Assembly: GCF_901482695.1 (NCBI RefSeq)
Contig: NZ_LR590484.1
Span: forward strand, 2,790,001 to 2,854,000
Reading direction: 5' to 3'
DNA: 64,000 nt
From: Sphingobacterium thalpophilum
Lineage (GTDB): Bacteria > Bacteroidota > Bacteroidia > Sphingobacteriales > Sphingobacteriaceae
The notes under the pieces were generated by a model that worked only from the letters and a program-made list of their open reading frames with translations, was not told the origin of the DNA and did not search any database. A program made the translations under genes and the position numbers. Positions 8,484 to 17,382 of this stretch are shown here, one piece after another (position 1 is the stretch's first letter; each line of letters begins with the position of its first letter).

Positions 8484-9671
8484 ATGAAATCAGTTTATTT
8501 GAATAAGGGGAAGGATAAAGCTGCTTGGCAATTGCATCCTTGGATATTTTCTGGCGCTATTAAATCATTATCTGATAAGATTGACGACGGCGAAGTCGTA
8601 GGGGTTTATAATGTCGAACGCGAGTTTATTGCCTATGGACTCTTTCATAACAGTTCGCGCGTGGCGATCCGGCTTCTGGAATGGAACCCGCAGGTGGTCA
8701 TCGATGCTGACTGGTGGCGCACGCGCATCCGGAAAGCTGTTGGGGCGAGGCAGCATCTATTGACCGATGGTGAGACGAATACTGTACGTCTTGTTTTCGC
8801 CGAAGCCGATTTTCTTCCCGGTCTTATTGTCGATAAATATGCAGATTTTATATCCATTCAAGTCCATTCTGTAGGCGTAGAGCGAGTCAAAGAAATTATA
8901 ATAGCGGAATTAAATGCGTTGTTGAAGCCCAAGGGCATTTATGAAAGAAGTGACTTAAAATCCCGGGAGCATGAAGGGTTGCCGGATACGAATGGACTTT
9001 TGTCAGGCGAGCTGCCGCCCGAATTTGTTGATGTAATCGAAAACGGTATCCATTATAAAGTAAATATCATCGATGGACAGAAGTCAGGATTTTACTGTGA
9101 CCAGAGGGAAAACCGATTGCTGGCCGCACAATATGCCGTGGGCAAGCGGGTGCTGGATTGCTTTTGCTATTCAGGTGGCTTCACGTTGAATAGCCTGAAG
9201 GCTGGTGCATCGCAGGTGATATCGGTGGATAGTTCCGCGTTGGCTATTGAGACGCTGGAAAAAAACGTAACTGAAAATGGATTTGGAGCCGGCCGGCATG
9301 AAGCGATATTGTCGGATGTGAATAAGCAGTTACGCAAGTTTATTGATGCGGGAGAAAAATTTGATGTCATTGTACTTGATCCGCCCAAATATGCACCATC
9401 CCGCTCTGCCTTGGAGCGTGCCTCGCGTGCGTATAAAGATTTGAATCGCCGGGGCCTCATGCTATTGCAGAGCGGAGGCTTATTAGCGACATTTTCCTGT
9501 TCAGGCGCTATGGACATGGATACTTTCAAACAAGTGCTTGCCTGGGCAGCATTGGATGCTGGCAAAGAAATCCAGTTTATCCGACAATTTCACCAGCCGG
9601 AAGACCATCCCGTCAGGGCATCTTTTCCTGAAGGCGAATACCTGAAAGGATTATTGGTGCGTGTATTATAA
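8484..9671 (+). CDS. rlmI: RlmI-like class I SAM-dependent rRNA (cytosine-C5) methyltransferase
   Basis: A 395-residue protein with an N-terminal PUA RNA-binding domain (about 1-75), a central EEHEE-type segment, and a C-terminal Rossmann methyltransferase. The SAM-binding motif is LDCFCYSGGFTLNS near residue 225 and the catalytic DPPKYAPSR motif lies near 297. E. coli RlmI makes m5C1962 in 23S rRNA. Length and domain order agree with RlmI/RlmK-family enzymes, but the exact target base is inferred from the family only. It stands alone between the MACPF gene and an exporter gene. Confidence 0.85.
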   Translation: MKSVYLNKGKDKAAWQLHPWIFSGAIKSLSDKIDDGEVVGVYNVEREFIAYGLFHNSSRVAIRLLEWNPQVVIDADWWRTRIRKAVGARQHLLTDGETNTVRLVFAEADFLPGLIVDKYADFISIQVHSVGVERVKEIIIAELNALLKPKGIYERSDLKSREHEGLPDTNGLLSGELPPEFVDVIENGIHYKVNIIDGQKSGFYCDQRENRLLAAQYAVGKRVLDCFCYSGGFTLNSLKAGASQVISVDSSALAIETLEKNVTENGFGAGRHEAILSDVNKQLRKFIDAGEKFDVIVLDPPKYAPSRSALERASRAYKDLNRRGLMLLQSGGLLATFSCSGAMDMDTFKQVLAWAALDAGKEIQFIRQFHQPEDHPVRASFPEGEYLKGLLVRVL

Positions 9672-9731
9672 ATTAAATGCAGATATATAGGTTGATTGAA
9701 ATAAATCGACTTTTTCAATGCGAGTGAGATC

Positions 9732-10931
9732 ATGATCAAAGAAAAAACAACTAGGCCTATTTTTTCGATTTTGTTTGCCGTAAGTATGGTTCACCTGCTG
9801 AATGATTTGATCCAGGGGGTGATTCCGGCAACGTATCCGCTTCTGAAGGAGGAACATCATCTGAGTTTTTCACAAGTGGGTATGATTACTCTGGTGTATC
9901 AGATTGCGGCTTCCATTTTTCAGCCTGTTGTAGGTTCCTTTACCGATCGGCGTCCCGTGCCTTACTCTCAGATTATCGGTATGTCGTTTTCCCTGGTTGG
10001 GATGTTGCTGTTTTCTCAGGCGCACAGCTATGCCTGGATTTTAGTTGCTGTTTTCTTAGTCGGTATAGGATCTTCGATCTTTCATCCGGAATCCTCCAGG
10101 GTAGCGTATATGGCTTCCGGCGGAAGGCGGAGTATGGCACAGTCGATTTTCCAGATTGGCGGGAATGCCGGTACAGCATTAGCACCGATTATTGTGGCCT
10201 TTCTGGTACTGCCCCGAGGGCAACAAGCTATCGCCTGGATGTGCTTATTTACGATCGTCGGCCAATTTATTTCGTATTATATCGGGACTTGGTACAAGCG
10301 CCGTCTTGAACATGTGTCCCGGTCTGTCAGGAAGATTATCCGTGTACCGGATCTTCCCAATTCACGTATCGTGACGACGGTGATTATCCTGTTGTTATTG
10401 ATCGTGTCCAAATATTTTTATATTGCCAGTATCACCAACTATTTTCAGTTTTATACGATAAAAAAATTCGGGATCAATGAAGTTGAGGCACAGGTATACC
10501 TGTTTTATTTTCTGATTGCTGTCGCTTTGGGCACTTTATTAGGAGGAGCTTTCGGAGACCGCTTTGGTAGGAAATATGTTATATGGTTCTCCGTGCTGGG
10601 GGTGGCACCCTTCGCCTTAGCGCTTCCTTATGTGGGGCTTACCATGACCGGGATCTTAATTGTTATTATCGGTCTGATATTGTCATCTGCCTTTCCGGCA
10701 ATTATCGTGTATGCTCAGGAGCTGTTACCTAAAAAACTAGGCATGGTCTCGGGTTTGTTTTATGGTTTTGCTTTTGGGATGGGGGGAATAGGATCGGCTG
10801 TGCTCGGATGGCAGGCAGATCATACTTCCATCGAGTTTATCTATCACTTGTGCTCCTACCTACCTTTGATCGGCGTGGTTGCATATTATTTGCCAGACTT
10901 GCAAAAGACACCTTATAAAGAGGTGTCGTAA
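9732..10931 (+). CDS. MFS transporter, fosmidomycin-resistance (Fsr)-like
   Basis: A 399-residue major facilitator with about 12 hydrophobic segments. The start (VHLLNDLIQGVIPATYPLL) and the loop VVGSFTDRRP match the Fsr branch of drug:proton antiporters. The conserved GDRFGRKY motif sits between the halves. It follows the RlmI-like gene by about 60 bases and ends at a bidirectional terminator. Substrate unknown; Fsr exports fosmidomycin in E. coli. Confidence 0.8.
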   Translation: MIKEKTTRPIFSILFAVSMVHLLNDLIQGVIPATYPLLKEEHHLSFSQVGMITLVYQIAASIFQPVVGSFTDRRPVPYSQIIGMSFSLVGMLLFSQAHSYAWILVAVFLVGIGSSIFHPESSRVAYMASGGRRSMAQSIFQIGGNAGTALAPIIVAFLVLPRGQQAIAWMCLFTIVGQFISYYIGTWYKRRLEHVSRSVRKIIRVPDLPNSRIVTTVIILLLLIVSKYFYIASITNYFQFYTIKKFGINEVEAQVYLFYFLIAVALGTLLGGAFGDRFGRKYVIWFSVLGVAPFALALPYVGLTMTGILIVIIGLILSSAFPAIIVYAQELLPKKLGMVSGLFYGFAFGMGGIGSAVLGWQADHTSIEFIYHLCSYLPLIGVVAYYLPDLQKTPYKEVS

Positions 10932-10942
10932 GATAAAAAGAG

Positions 10943-10980
10943 AAGGGCGGATGTTATATGCAGCTTATCCGCCCTTTTTT
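10943..10980. terminator. Bidirectional terminator
   Basis: AAGGGCGGAT (10943-10952) pairs with ATCCGCCCTT (10967-10976) and a T-run follows. It separates the convergent MFS and SGNH hydrolase genes and can serve both. Confidence 0.85.
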
Positions 10981-11741
10981 TATTTGATGCAGTCCATCCA
11001 GGCGTTAGCCATGAGCTGTGCACCAGCAAGTGTTGGATGAACTCCATCAGCAGCCCAATAAGCTCCGGGCGCCGTTTTCTGGGCGTTATCGTATATTTTT
11101 TGATAGGGTATAAGTATCGCATTAAATTCTTGAGCTATATCACGTGCAGCTTCTTGATAATCCAGAAATTTGGGATACCAGGCTTCTGTGATGTGTCCCA
11201 CTCCTCTGACAGCAAAAGGTTCACCGATAATTAACTTCACATCGGGAAGCTGCCGTAAGGTTTCCTGCAACAGTTGCTGATATTGCGCTTTGTATTCTTC
11301 AACGGTAGTTTTAGCACCGCGGTCTATTGTCCGCCAAAAGTCGTTAACACCAATCAAAATGCTCAGTACTGCGGGTTTGAGTGCCACCGTGTCCTCGGCC
11401 CAGCGTTTTTGAAGATCGGGGACGCGGTTGCCGCTGATACCGGTATTGTAAATTTTCAGTTCCTTTGCAGCATACTTATTGAGGAGCTGGCTGGCTGCGA
11501 GCAACGCATAGCCCCGGCCCAGGGCTACCGGATCGTTGGCATTGCGGTTATTTCTGTCACGGCCGACATCGGTAATCGAGTCGCCCTGAAAGAGGATAAC
11601 GTCTCCCTTGCTTAAACTTATTTTGGAAGGTCTGGCGGCTTCTTCGTGGGCAAAAGCTTCGTTGCCCAATATATTGGCGCTGGTTAGAAGGCCAGCACCA
11701 ATAATGCTTTTTTTGATAAATGATCTGCGGTCTGTGTTCAT
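10980..11741 (-). CDS. Exported SGNH/GDSL-family hydrolase
   Basis: A 253-residue protein with a twin-arginine-type signal (RRSFIKKSIIGAGLLTS), implying folded export. The SGNH blocks are present: GDSIT with Ser55, NTGISGNRVPDL, IGVNDFW, and the C-terminal DGVHPT carrying Asp and His of the triad. The family includes acetyl-xylan esterases, lipases and rhamnogalacturonan acetylesterases, so the likely role is ester (often O-acetyl) removal from a carbohydrate. The substrate is not shown by the neighbours. Complete gene. Confidence 0.88.
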   Translation of the reverse strand: MNTDRRSFIKKSIIGAGLLTSANILGNEAFAHEEAARPSKISLSKGDVILFQGDSITDVGRDRNNRNANDPVALGRGYALLAASQLLNKYAAKELKIYNTGISGNRVPDLQKRWAEDTVALKPAVLSILIGVNDFWRTIDRGAKTTVEEYKAQYQQLLQETLRQLPDVKLIIGEPFAVRGVGHITEAWYPKFLDYQEAARDIAQEFNAILIPYQKIYDNAQKTAPGAYWAADGVHPTLAGAQLMANAWMDCIK

Positions 11742-11774
11742 TATTAGGTTTTGTTATACCTAAAGTTACGTACT

Positions 11775-12962
11775 TTAAGTACACTTTTCCAAACCTTTCA
11801 TAATGATGTTACAGGCTTTTTCTATTTCGGATTCCGTAATCGTCAACGGGGGCGCGATGCGGAGCGCGGTCTCGCAATGAAGGTACCAGTCGATCATGAC
11901 ACCATGATCAGCGCAGTATTTGCTGACCTGGTACACTTGCTCGAAAGAATCCAGCTGTAGACACATCATCAGCCCTAGTCCCCTGATCTCTCTGACCGAA
12001 GGGTGGTGAAGCTGCTGTCGGAATAGGCTCGCCTTATACTCAACCTGTTCAATTAACTTTTCTTCTTTAATTACCGCGAGCGAAGCTCTTGCAGCTGCAC
12101 AACTTACGGGATGGCCACCAAAGGTCGTAATATGGCCAAGTATGGGATTGTCTTTAATGACATCCATTAGTTCTTTTGGGGCGACAAAAGCACCCAGTGG
12201 CATGCCACCGCCAATGCCTTTTGCCAGCATGAGAATGTCAGGCACAATACCAAAATGTTCAAAAGCGAATAGTTTCCCTGTACGTCCGAAGCCGGTCTGG
12301 ATTTCATCAAAAATCAGCAAGGTGCCGGTTTCGTCACAACGTTTTCTTACCGCCTGCATGTAAGTGACATCCGGAACTCTAATGCCAGCCTCGCCCTGTA
12401 TAGCTTCCAAAATTACTGCGGCAGTGCTTGCCGTAATCTTGTCGAGGTCCTCCATATCATTGAAGCTGATAAAGTCTATCTCCGGCAGAAGCGGAGCGTA
12501 TGCCCGGCGATAGTCCTCATTCCCAATGAGGCTCAATGCACCTTGCGTACTTCCATGATAGGCCTTTTTCGCGGCGAGGATTTGCCTTCTTCCAGTATAT
12601 TTTTTAGCGATTTTCATGGCTCCCTCCACTGCTTCCGTACCGCTGTTGGTAAAGTATACAGACTGGAAGTGGGCGGGTAGCTCCGCTAATAACTCTGTGG
12701 CAAACTGCACCTGTGGCGCCTGCACGAACTCACCGTAGACAGTGACATGTAAATACTGGTCCAGCTGCTCTTTTATTGCATCGAGCACCCGGGGATGACG
12801 ATGTCCTATATTGCTTACATTGAACCCTGAGACCAGGTCCATATACTCTTCTCCATTAGGGCCGTATAGGTATACACCTTCGGCTTTAACCACCTCGACC
12901 AGTCTAGGGGAGCTCGAGGTCTGCGCGGTGTTCATTAAAAACAATTCTCTATTACTTAGCAT
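11775..12962 (-). CDS. Class III PLP-dependent aminotransferase
   Basis: A 395-residue fold type I aminotransferase of the acetylornithine/GABA/ornithine group. Visible motifs are FTNSGTEAVEGAMKIA (PLP phosphate binding), IFDEIQTGFGRTGK (PLP-ring Asp), and the Schiff-base lysine Lys248 in LAKGIGGGMPLG. No arginine or GABA genes lie alongside, so the amino donor and acceptor are not decided; acetylornithine-type is only one option. The reported ATG adds nine residues before a second ATG (MNTAQ); either could be the start. Confidence 0.8.
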   Translation of the reverse strand: MLSNRELFLMNTAQTSSSPRLVEVVKAEGVYLYGPNGEEYMDLVSGFNVSNIGHRHPRVLDAIKEQLDQYLHVTVYGEFVQAPQVQFATELLAELPAHFQSVYFTNSGTEAVEGAMKIAKKYTGRRQILAAKKAYHGSTQGALSLIGNEDYRRAYAPLLPEIDFISFNDMEDLDKITASTAAVILEAIQGEAGIRVPDVTYMQAVRKRCDETGTLLIFDEIQTGFGRTGKLFAFEHFGIVPDILMLAKGIGGGMPLGAFVAPKELMDVIKDNPILGHITTFGGHPVSCAAARASLAVIKEEKLIEQVEYKASLFRQQLHHPSVREIRGLGLMMCLQLDSFEQVYQVSKYCADHGVMIDWYLHCETALRIAPPLTITESEIEKACNIIMKGLEKCT

Positions 12963-12984
12963 GATGGTACAAATGTCCGAAAAT

Positions 12985-13011
12985 AAAAAAAGAAGTCCTG
13001 AAGACTTCTCC
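12985..13011 (-). terminator. Terminator of the ECF sigma operon
   Basis: On the minus strand AGAAGTCTTCAGGACTTCT is followed by a T-run. It lies 15-40 bases past the stop of the last gene of the operon. Confidence 0.75.
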
Positions 13012-13024
13012 TTTATTTTTGCGA

Positions 13025-13441
13025 TTATTTTTTTCGCTGTAATGATTTGTACAGATGTTCCCGAAATTCCTGTTCCACTTCGAAGAATTGGGATGCACGT
13101 GCATTTCCGATGACTTTGGCAAATTTTGACCGGTATTCTTTTTTTACCTCTACCTCTTTGGCATCGTATTGCAGTACATCTCTGGAGCCACCCCGAAAAC
13201 TATTTTTAGGAGCACCGTTTAACTTTGCTTTCCTTAAATCCCACAGCGTCTGGCTATATTCATTGTACAAAGGAAAGAATTGCTGCGCTTCCCTCGGCGT
13301 CAGATTGAGTTCTTTAGTAATGTAAGCGATCTTCTCATTTTCAATAGCCTGAAATCGATTTCTGTCTTGTGAAAAGCCCAAAGCGATAGAGAATATACTA
13401 AAGAACAATGTTATCCATATGTTTTTTTTATCGAACATCAT
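13025..13441 (-). CDS. Small exported protein of an ECF sigma operon (Spy/CnrX-like helical)
   Basis: A 138-residue protein with an N-terminal signal (WITLFFSIFSIALGFSQ) followed by a charged, helical region. The segment LTPREAQQFFPLYNEY recalls the LTxxQ-type motifs of Spy/CpxP and CnrX periplasmic sensors, a resemblance seen by eye only. Its ATG overlaps the TAA of the preceding gene by one base (TAATG), a sign of translational coupling. As the third gene after a sigma factor and a membrane protein, it may be the periplasmic arm of an envelope-stress or metal-sensing system; this is inference. Confidence 0.7.
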   Translation of the reverse strand: MMFDKKNIWITLFFSIFSIALGFSQDRNRFQAIENEKIAYITKELNLTPREAQQFFPLYNEYSQTLWDLRKAKLNGAPKNSFRGGSRDVLQYDAKEVEVKKEYRSKFAKVIGNARASQFFEVEQEFREHLYKSLQRKK

Positions 13442-14493
13442 TATAAGCTATAATTTAGATAATCTTCTATGTCTTGTTTAGATACATTCGTTCCAAATCC
13501 TTTTGTCGGAAGATTGGTTTCGTCAGTGTATTGAGACATATATATCATATCGTCTCCCGATGCTGAAGCCGCAAGGTAATTAATAATTTCCTGTTTAGGG
13601 ATTTCCGATAGATGCTGGCTCAACTGCTGTTCAGCCGTATTATCTGCAGAAATCGTGTTTTGCGACTGATATTGATATCCCCAATACCCACCTAGTCCGA
13701 GTGTCATTGTCAGTGAGGCCGCAACAGCATAACGTGCGTACCATTTTTTAGGCCGTCCGAGCCGGCGGATCGGTGTTTCCGGCAGTACGACATTATCGTT
13801 ATGTCGGATCGTGTCAACGATCGTGTCCGAAAGTCGCTCAAAATAATGTGGCGGTACCTCAAAACCATCGTTTGAAACCTTCTGCTTCAATTGGTCTACA
13901 GCAATACGGGCAAATATATTGTCTTCAAGTGTTTGTTCATAGTCCCCCGGGACCGTATATCCGTCGGTAGAAATACTATTTTTTAATTTCTCCGTTGCTA
14001 TACGTGCAAATATGCTACTTTCAAGGGCCTGCATATAATCCGCCGGGATCGTAAATCCATCTGTTGGAACCGTATTCTTTAATTCCTCCGCCGTGATACG
14101 GGCAAAGATGTCGTATTCAAGTGCATGTTCGTAATTTACAGGGACCTTAAAGCCGTCGGATTGAATCTTTTCTTTTAGTTTTTCCTCTGCAATGCGATGA
14201 AAGATGCTGTCGGTCAATACAGCTTCGTAATGCTCAGGGATATCGAAGTCATTTATGGCCGCTATGGATTCCATAGCAATTCCGCCCATAATACGATCAG
14301 GAAGGCTGTCAAAATATCCTTCGGGCACCTCAAATACATCTTCGTCACTGCATTTACCCAAGCTGACATGCGCTATTATTTTCGATTCTAAATCCTCGAA
14401 ATAGTTTTCAGGCACGCCAAAAGGATTTTTACGCAATGATTCTGGAAGATTAGTAGGTTCCAGCCCATCATGATATGTACTATTTTCCTTCAT
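13441..14493 (-). CDS. Anti-sigma-like single-pass membrane protein with tandem ~35-aa repeats
   Basis: A 350-residue protein. The N-terminal cytoplasmic part consists of about six or seven copies of a unit like F-x-VP-x-x-Y-x-x-x-L-x-x-x-I-F-x-RI-A-x-x-x-LK (for example GFKVPVNYEHALEYDIFARI and GFTIPADYMQALESSIFARI). One hydrophobic segment follows (AVAASLTMTLGLGGYWGY, about 265-283), then a hydrophilic tail, presumably periplasmic. It is directly downstream of an ECF sigma gene, where an anti-sigma factor is expected. No zinc anti-sigma HxxxCxxC motif is visible. The anti-sigma function is inferred from position and topology. Confidence 0.7.
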   Translation of the reverse strand: MKENSTYHDGLEPTNLPESLRKNPFGVPENYFEDLESKIIAHVSLGKCSDEDVFEVPEGYFDSLPDRIMGGIAMESIAAINDFDIPEHYEAVLTDSIFHRIAEEKLKEKIQSDGFKVPVNYEHALEYDIFARITAEELKNTVPTDGFTIPADYMQALESSIFARIATEKLKNSISTDGYTVPGDYEQTLEDNIFARIAVDQLKQKVSNDGFEVPPHYFERLSDTIVDTIRHNDNVVLPETPIRRLGRPKKWYARYAVAASLTMTLGLGGYWGYQYQSQNTISADNTAEQQLSQHLSEIPKQEIINYLAASASGDDMIYMSQYTDETNLPTKGFGTNVSKQDIEDYLNYSL

Positions 14494-14526
14494 AGTATCT
14501 GTTAGAGCCCGATTTCGCTAAAAGGT

Positions 14527-15072
14527 TTAATCGTGGTTGTTAAAAAAAGACTCTATTTTTTTGACAGCTAAGTGATAAGATGCCTTCAATGCGCCGACAC
14601 TTGTGCCAAGAACCTCAGAAATTTCCTCATACTTCATATCTTCAAAATATTTCATGTTAAAAACCAATTTCTGCTTTTCGGGTAATGTTAATAGAGCCTG
14701 CTGCAATTTCATTTGGGCTTTGTCGCCGCTAAAGTAATTGCCATCAGCAAGTGTTTCTGCTAAATAAGCAGAGGTGTCGTCATCCAACGACACGTTCTGC
14801 TTTTGCTTTTTCTTATTTAAGAATGTAATACATTCGTTGGTTGCAATCCGATATAGCCAGGTGTACAATTGCGAATCTTCGCGGAAATTACCGAGGTTTT
14901 TCCATACTTTCACAAAGATATCCTGTACGACATCGTCAGCATCATCATGATCGATTACCATTCTTCGCACATGCCAATAAATCTTTTGCTGATATTTTTT
15001 CAACAAAGAACGGAAAGCTTCTTCTCGCGTACTCTCTTCTGCGAATTTTGCTATAATTAAAGCGTCATCCAT
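14527..15072 (-). CDS. ECF-type RNA polymerase sigma factor
   Basis: A 181-residue sigma-70 family protein with region 2 (DDADDVVQDIFVKVWKNL and LYTWLYRIATNECI) and region 4 (LTLPEKQKLVFNMKYFEDM, then the helix-turn-helix YEEISEVLGTSVGALKASYH). It is the first gene of a three-gene operon with the repeat-containing membrane protein and a small exported protein, so it is probably held inactive by the former. The length is standard for ECF factors. Confidence 0.93.
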   Translation of the reverse strand: MDDALIIAKFAEESTREEAFRSLLKKYQQKIYWHVRRMVIDHDDADDVVQDIFVKVWKNLGNFREDSQLYTWLYRIATNECITFLNKKKQKQNVSLDDDTSAYLAETLADGNYFSGDKAQMKLQQALLTLPEKQKLVFNMKYFEDMKYEEISEVLGTSVGALKASYHLAVKKIESFFNNHD

Positions 15073-15093
15073 ATATTGACCTGCGTGGTGTTG

Positions 15094-16047
15094 TTATTTT
15101 CTATTGATTACTTTTTGAGCAGCAGCGACGATTGCATCTGCATTCAGTCCGTATTTTTCCATTAATTGTGCAGGTGTACCAGACTCGCCGAAGCTATCGT
15201 TGACAGCTACGTATTCCTGCGGGCTAGGTAATGCTTTTGCCAGCACCTGCGCTACACTGTCACCCAATCCTCCCAGGCGGTTGTGCTCCTCTGCAGTCAC
15301 CACACATTTTGTTTTAGCAACAGATTTTAAGATGGCCTCTTCGTCCAGTGGTTTAATGGTGTGAATATTGATAATTTCGGCGTTGATGCCTAGTTCTGCT
15401 AATTTTTCACCCGCTTGAATTGCTTCCCAGACTAAGTGTCCAGTAGCAATGATCGTCACATCAGATCCTTCGTTCAACAAAACTGCTTTTCCGATTACAA
15501 ATTCTTGGTCGGCAGGAGTAAAGTTAGGTACTACTGGACGGCCGAAACGCAAATAAACAGGGCCATCGTATTTCGCAGCGGCTATGGTAGCTGCTTTTGT
15601 CTGGTTGAAATCGCAAGGGTTGATCACCGTCATCCCCGGTAGCATTTTCATTAAGCCGATATCTTCCAGAATTTGGTGGGTAGCCCCGTCTTCTCCCAAA
15701 GTTAACCCTGCGTGTGAAGCAGCAATCTTCACATTTTTGCCTGAATAAGCAATGGATTGACGGATCTGGTCGTAAACACGGCCTGTAGAGAAGTTCGCAA
15801 ACGTCCCTGTAAACGGAATCTTGCCGCCAATAGTCAGGCCGGCAGCGATGCCCATCATGTTCGCTTCAGCAATTCCAATCTGGAAAAAGCGTTCTGGAAA
15901 TTCTTTTATAAAATCGTTCATTTTTAATGAACCGATCAAATCTGCACATAATGCAACTACATTCTCATCCTGTTTTCCAGCTTCCAGTAAGCCGGCGCCG
16001 AATCCCGAACGTGTATCTTTTGACTCTGTGTAAGTATATTTTTTCAT
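15094..16047 (-). CDS. Transketolase, C-terminal subunit
   Basis: A 317-residue protein with the pyrimidine-binding and C-terminal domains of transketolase (ESKDTRSGFGAGL, GIAEANMMGIAAGL, EDGATHQILEDIGLM, TAEEHNRLGGLGDSVAQVL). With the adjacent upstream gene it makes a two-part transketolase that moves two-carbon units between sugar phosphates in the pentose phosphate pathway, using thiamine diphosphate. Split transketolases are widespread in Bacteroidota and archaea, so this is not a broken gene. Confidence 0.92.
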   Translation of the reverse strand: MKKYTYTESKDTRSGFGAGLLEAGKQDENVVALCADLIGSLKMNDFIKEFPERFFQIGIAEANMMGIAAGLTIGGKIPFTGTFANFSTGRVYDQIRQSIAYSGKNVKIAASHAGLTLGEDGATHQILEDIGLMKMLPGMTVINPCDFNQTKAATIAAAKYDGPVYLRFGRPVVPNFTPADQEFVIGKAVLLNEGSDVTIIATGHLVWEAIQAGEKLAELGINAEIINIHTIKPLDEEAILKSVAKTKCVVTAEEHNRLGGLGDSVAQVLAKALPSPQEYVAVNDSFGESGTPAQLMEKYGLNADAIVAAAQKVINRK

Positions 16048-16136
16048 TTAATTATTTTTTTCTTTTGTCGGCTGATGAACTCGGTGTAAATAGTACTGAC
16101 CTACAGTACAGCATTATCTACAGCTCGGTTTCATTC

Positions 16137-16985
16137 TTAGTAATCTCCCAAAGTTTCAGTCAGTTGATTTAAAGCCGATGCCAACTGTTCGTCATTTGGT
16201 GCCACACCGTGCCATTTATGAGAACCCATCATGAAATCAACACCTTTTCCCATTTCTGTGTGCAATAAGATAACTACCGGTTTGCCTTTTCCGGTACGTG
16301 ACTTCGCTTCTGCCAGGCCAGCTACGACAGACGCCATATCATTTCCTTTCGCCACTTCCATCACCTCCCAGCCAAAAGCTTCCCATTTTGCGCGTAAATC
16401 ACCCAATGATAATACCTGATCCGTCGATCCATCGATCTGAGCATTGTTATAGTCAACAGCTGCAATTAGGTTGTCGACCTTGTTGTGCGGTGCATACATC
16501 GCTGCTTCCCAGACTTGTCCTTCCTGCAGCTCGCCATCGCCCATCAATACATAAACTAGATTATTGTCTTTATTCAATTTTTTTGCCTGTGCTGCACCAA
16601 TCGCAACAGACAATCCCTGACCCAACGATCCTGAAGCCACACGGATACCCGGAAGACCTTCATGGGTAGTAGGGTGGCCCTGAAGTCTCGAATTGATTTT
16701 TCTGAAGGTCGCCAATTCACTCACTTCAAAATAACCCGCACGCGCCAATGTACTGTAAAATACCGGCGAAATGTGGCCGTTTGACAAGAAGAATAAATCT
16801 TCCCCTTTCCCATCCATGTCAAAGGAGGAATTGCGTTTCATTGCATTGAAATAAAGCGCCACGAAGTAATCTGTACAACCTAATGAACCACCAGGGTGGC
16901 CTGATTGACAAGCGTGTACCATACGTACGATATCACGTCTTACCTGTGATGCAATTTGTTCTAGTTTGTTAATATCTGCACTCAT
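16137..16985 (-). CDS. Transketolase, N-terminal subunit
   Basis: A 282-residue protein carrying the thiamine-diphosphate-binding domain: SGHPGGSLGCTDYF, GSLGQGLSVAIGAA and the diphosphate/metal motif GDGELQEGQVWEAAMYA. The ATG at 16985 (MSADINKLEQ) matches the family better than the in-frame ATG at 17003. It lies 89 bases before its C-terminal partner in the same direction, and the two together equal a full-length transketolase. Confidence 0.92.
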   Translation of the reverse strand: MSADINKLEQIASQVRRDIVRMVHACQSGHPGGSLGCTDYFVALYFNAMKRNSSFDMDGKGEDLFFLSNGHISPVFYSTLARAGYFEVSELATFRKINSRLQGHPTTHEGLPGIRVASGSLGQGLSVAIGAAQAKKLNKDNNLVYVLMGDGELQEGQVWEAAMYAPHNKVDNLIAAVDYNNAQIDGSTDQVLSLGDLRAKWEAFGWEVMEVAKGNDMASVVAGLAEAKSRTGKGKPVVILLHTEMGKGVDFMMGSHKWHGVAPNDEQLASALNQLTETLGDY

Positions 16986-17003
16986 TTTTTTTGTTGGTTT
17001 CAC

Positions 17004-17382
17004 AATTGGTCGTAAAGTTAACTATTTTTAAGCTAGATGCTTGTTAAAAAGTGAATTTCTTTGCTGATCTCCAGAGTGGAAAACAAAAGACCTTTTGTCG
17101 ACGGTAACCATGTATGCATGGATGTGCCTGCCCGCCCATCCCGGGGCTATTGGGCCAATACTACTCATGAAAGGTGGGGCTAGGAAAATTTGAACTTTAT
17201 ATGGGGATTCGTCGTCAATTTGCGGTTGCACGACAGTTTTCTGAAGTAGGTGTATATGGTGGATATCATGAGGTCTATTGCTGTGCGAAAGCCGTCCAAG
17301 CGGTAGGCGATCACAGACCAAAAAAAGGATTCAGCAAATTTTACTGAATCCTTTTTTTTGTTATAGTTATGCTGACGAAAAT
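17004..17382. other. Intergenic stretch without a recognisable gene
   Basis: About 320 bases separate the transketolase genes from nfu. A minus-strand frame of 97 codons (17028-17321) is open but its product resembles nothing I recognise, and its composition looks like chance. The only clear element is the terminator at its right end. It could hold a decayed gene. Confidence 0.4.
17318..17360. terminator. Terminator (bidirectional) beside nfu
   Basis: GGATTCAG and CTGAATCC form an 8-bp stem flanked by A7 and T8 runs, so termination in either direction is possible. It lies just past the nfu stop on the minus strand. Confidence 0.8.

Noticed and set aside
15094-16985. Transketolase as a gene broken in two
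   Set aside because: Both halves have proper starts and domain boundaries, and split transketolases are normal in this phylum.
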